A stretch of DNA of 7,169 nt from Desulfovibrionales bacterium (GTDB taxonomy: Bacteria; Desulfobacterota; Desulfovibrionia; Desulfovibrionales; Desulfomicrobiaceae), in the NCBI GenBank assembly GCA_012727515.1, contig JAAYGZ010000288.1:1-7169 (forward strand), written 5' to 3'. Numbering within the stretch: position 1 is the stretch's first letter; each line of letters starts with the position of its first letter. The notes beneath the pieces are model-generated. The model ran no database searches. It was not told the DNA's origin and saw only the letters and a list, made by a program, of their open reading frames with translations. Positions 6,670 through 7,169 of the stretch are shown piece after piece. A program made the translations under genes and the position numbers.

Positions 6670-6675
6670 GGGAGG
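6670..6675 (+). promoter_or_regulatory. flgE ribosome binding site
   Basis: GGGAGG ends five bases before the ATG at 6681, an ideal spacing. It supports 6681 as the start of flgE. The 38-base gap after flgD shows no terminator, so cotranscription is expected. Confidence 0.85.
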
Positions 6676-6680
6676 TTAGT

Positions 6681-7169
6681 ATGGGACTGTCAGCATCAAT
6701 GTACTCTGGAATCAGCGGCCTGAGGGTTCATGGCGAGGACATGAGCGTTATCGGAAACAATATCTCCAACGTGTCAACTATTGGATTTAAAGCCTCGCGC
6801 ATGTATTTTGAAGATGCCATGAGCCAGGAAATCAATACTGCCGCAGGTGTTGGCCAGGTTGGGCGCGGAGCTGCTGTAGGCACAGTGATGGGTGATTTTT
6901 CCCAGGGGTCTTTAGAGACGACAAATGAGTCCACTGACCTGGCCATTGGTGGCAAGGGGTTTTTTGTTGTTTCTCCTCCTGATTCGGAAGTAACGTACTA
7001 TACTCGTGCGGGAAATTTTCGTTTTGATGAGGATGGCTTTCTTGTTGATCCCCACGGCTATCGTGTGCAAGGCTGGCAAGTCCAGCAATCTAACGCCAGT
7101 ATGGCAGCCCAAGGAGACACGACTGCTTTTAATACAACAGGAGTGCAGATTAAGGGCGTGCCTCAAGAC
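6681..7169 (+). CDS. flgE: Flagellar hook protein FlgE, 3'-truncated by the window edge
   Basis: The hook protein polymerises into the universal joint between rod and filament. The frame is open from the ATG at 6681 to the last base, giving 163 residues of what is normally a 400-plus-residue protein. The N-terminal rod/hook/filament domain is textbook: MYSGISGLRVHGEDM (7-21), VIGNNISNVSTIGFKASR (23-40). It is followed by QVGRGAAVG (59-67), ESTDLAIGGKGFFVV (83-97) and TRAGNFRFDEDGFLVDPHG (108-126), all characteristic of FlgE/FlgF/FlgG-type proteins. FlgE is chosen over FlgF or FlgG because it directly follows flgD and because GLSASMYSGISGL and the GFKASRMYFED stretch are hook-protein-like. The start has a good Shine-Dalgarno. 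It is the third gene of the fliK-flgD-flgE operon. The rest of the gene and anything downstream cannot be judged here. Confidence 0.95.
   Translation, partial: MGLSASMYSGISGLRVHGEDMSVIGNNISNVSTIGFKASRMYFEDAMSQEINTAAGVGQVGRGAAVGTVMGDFSQGSLETTNESTDLAIGGKGFFVVSPPDSEVTYYTRAGNFRFDEDGFLVDPHGYRVQGWQVQQSNASMAAQGDTTAFNTTGVQIKGVPQD

Overview
The window looks like a piece of chromosome from a motile Gram-negative bacterium. The gene order (dtd, two glycosyltransferases, then fliK-flgD-flgE), the roughly 50% G+C coding sequence and the protein styles recall Desulfovibrio-type sulfate reducers. That assignment is from memory and is only moderately confident. All supported genes are on the + strand.

Region 1 (1-3568) is a tightly packed unit: the almost complete 3' part of dtd (D-aminoacyl-tRNA deacylase), a 577-residue CgeB-like glycosyltransferase, and a 465-residue family 9 (heptosyltransferase-type) glycosyltransferase. 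The first junction is an ATGA overlap and the second a 1-base gap, so translation is probably coupled. The unit ends at a strong intrinsic terminator (3596-3632). The two sugar transferases probably build a surface polysaccharide such as the LPS core; modification of flagellar protein is an alternative.

Region 2 (3633-3744) is a short control region. It holds a sigma-54-like promoter candidate, a very strong Shine-Dalgarno for fliK, a small hairpin that could hide that Shine-Dalgarno, and a sequence matching the CsrA consensus at 11 of 12 positions, laid exactly over the Shine-Dalgarno. This is the most interesting part of the window.

Region 3 (3745-7169) is the start of a flagellar hook operon: fliK (hook-length ruler and secretion switch), flgD (hook cap scaffold) and the first 163 codons of flgE (hook protein). 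FlgD caps the growing hook, FlgE is the polymer, and FliK measures it and switches export from hook to filament substrates. Base composition drops sharply inside flgD, over its C-terminal domain.

I found no tRNA, rRNA, CRISPR array, insertion sequence or phage gene. There is no clear evidence for a wholly new system; the findings are regulatory and domain-level oddities.
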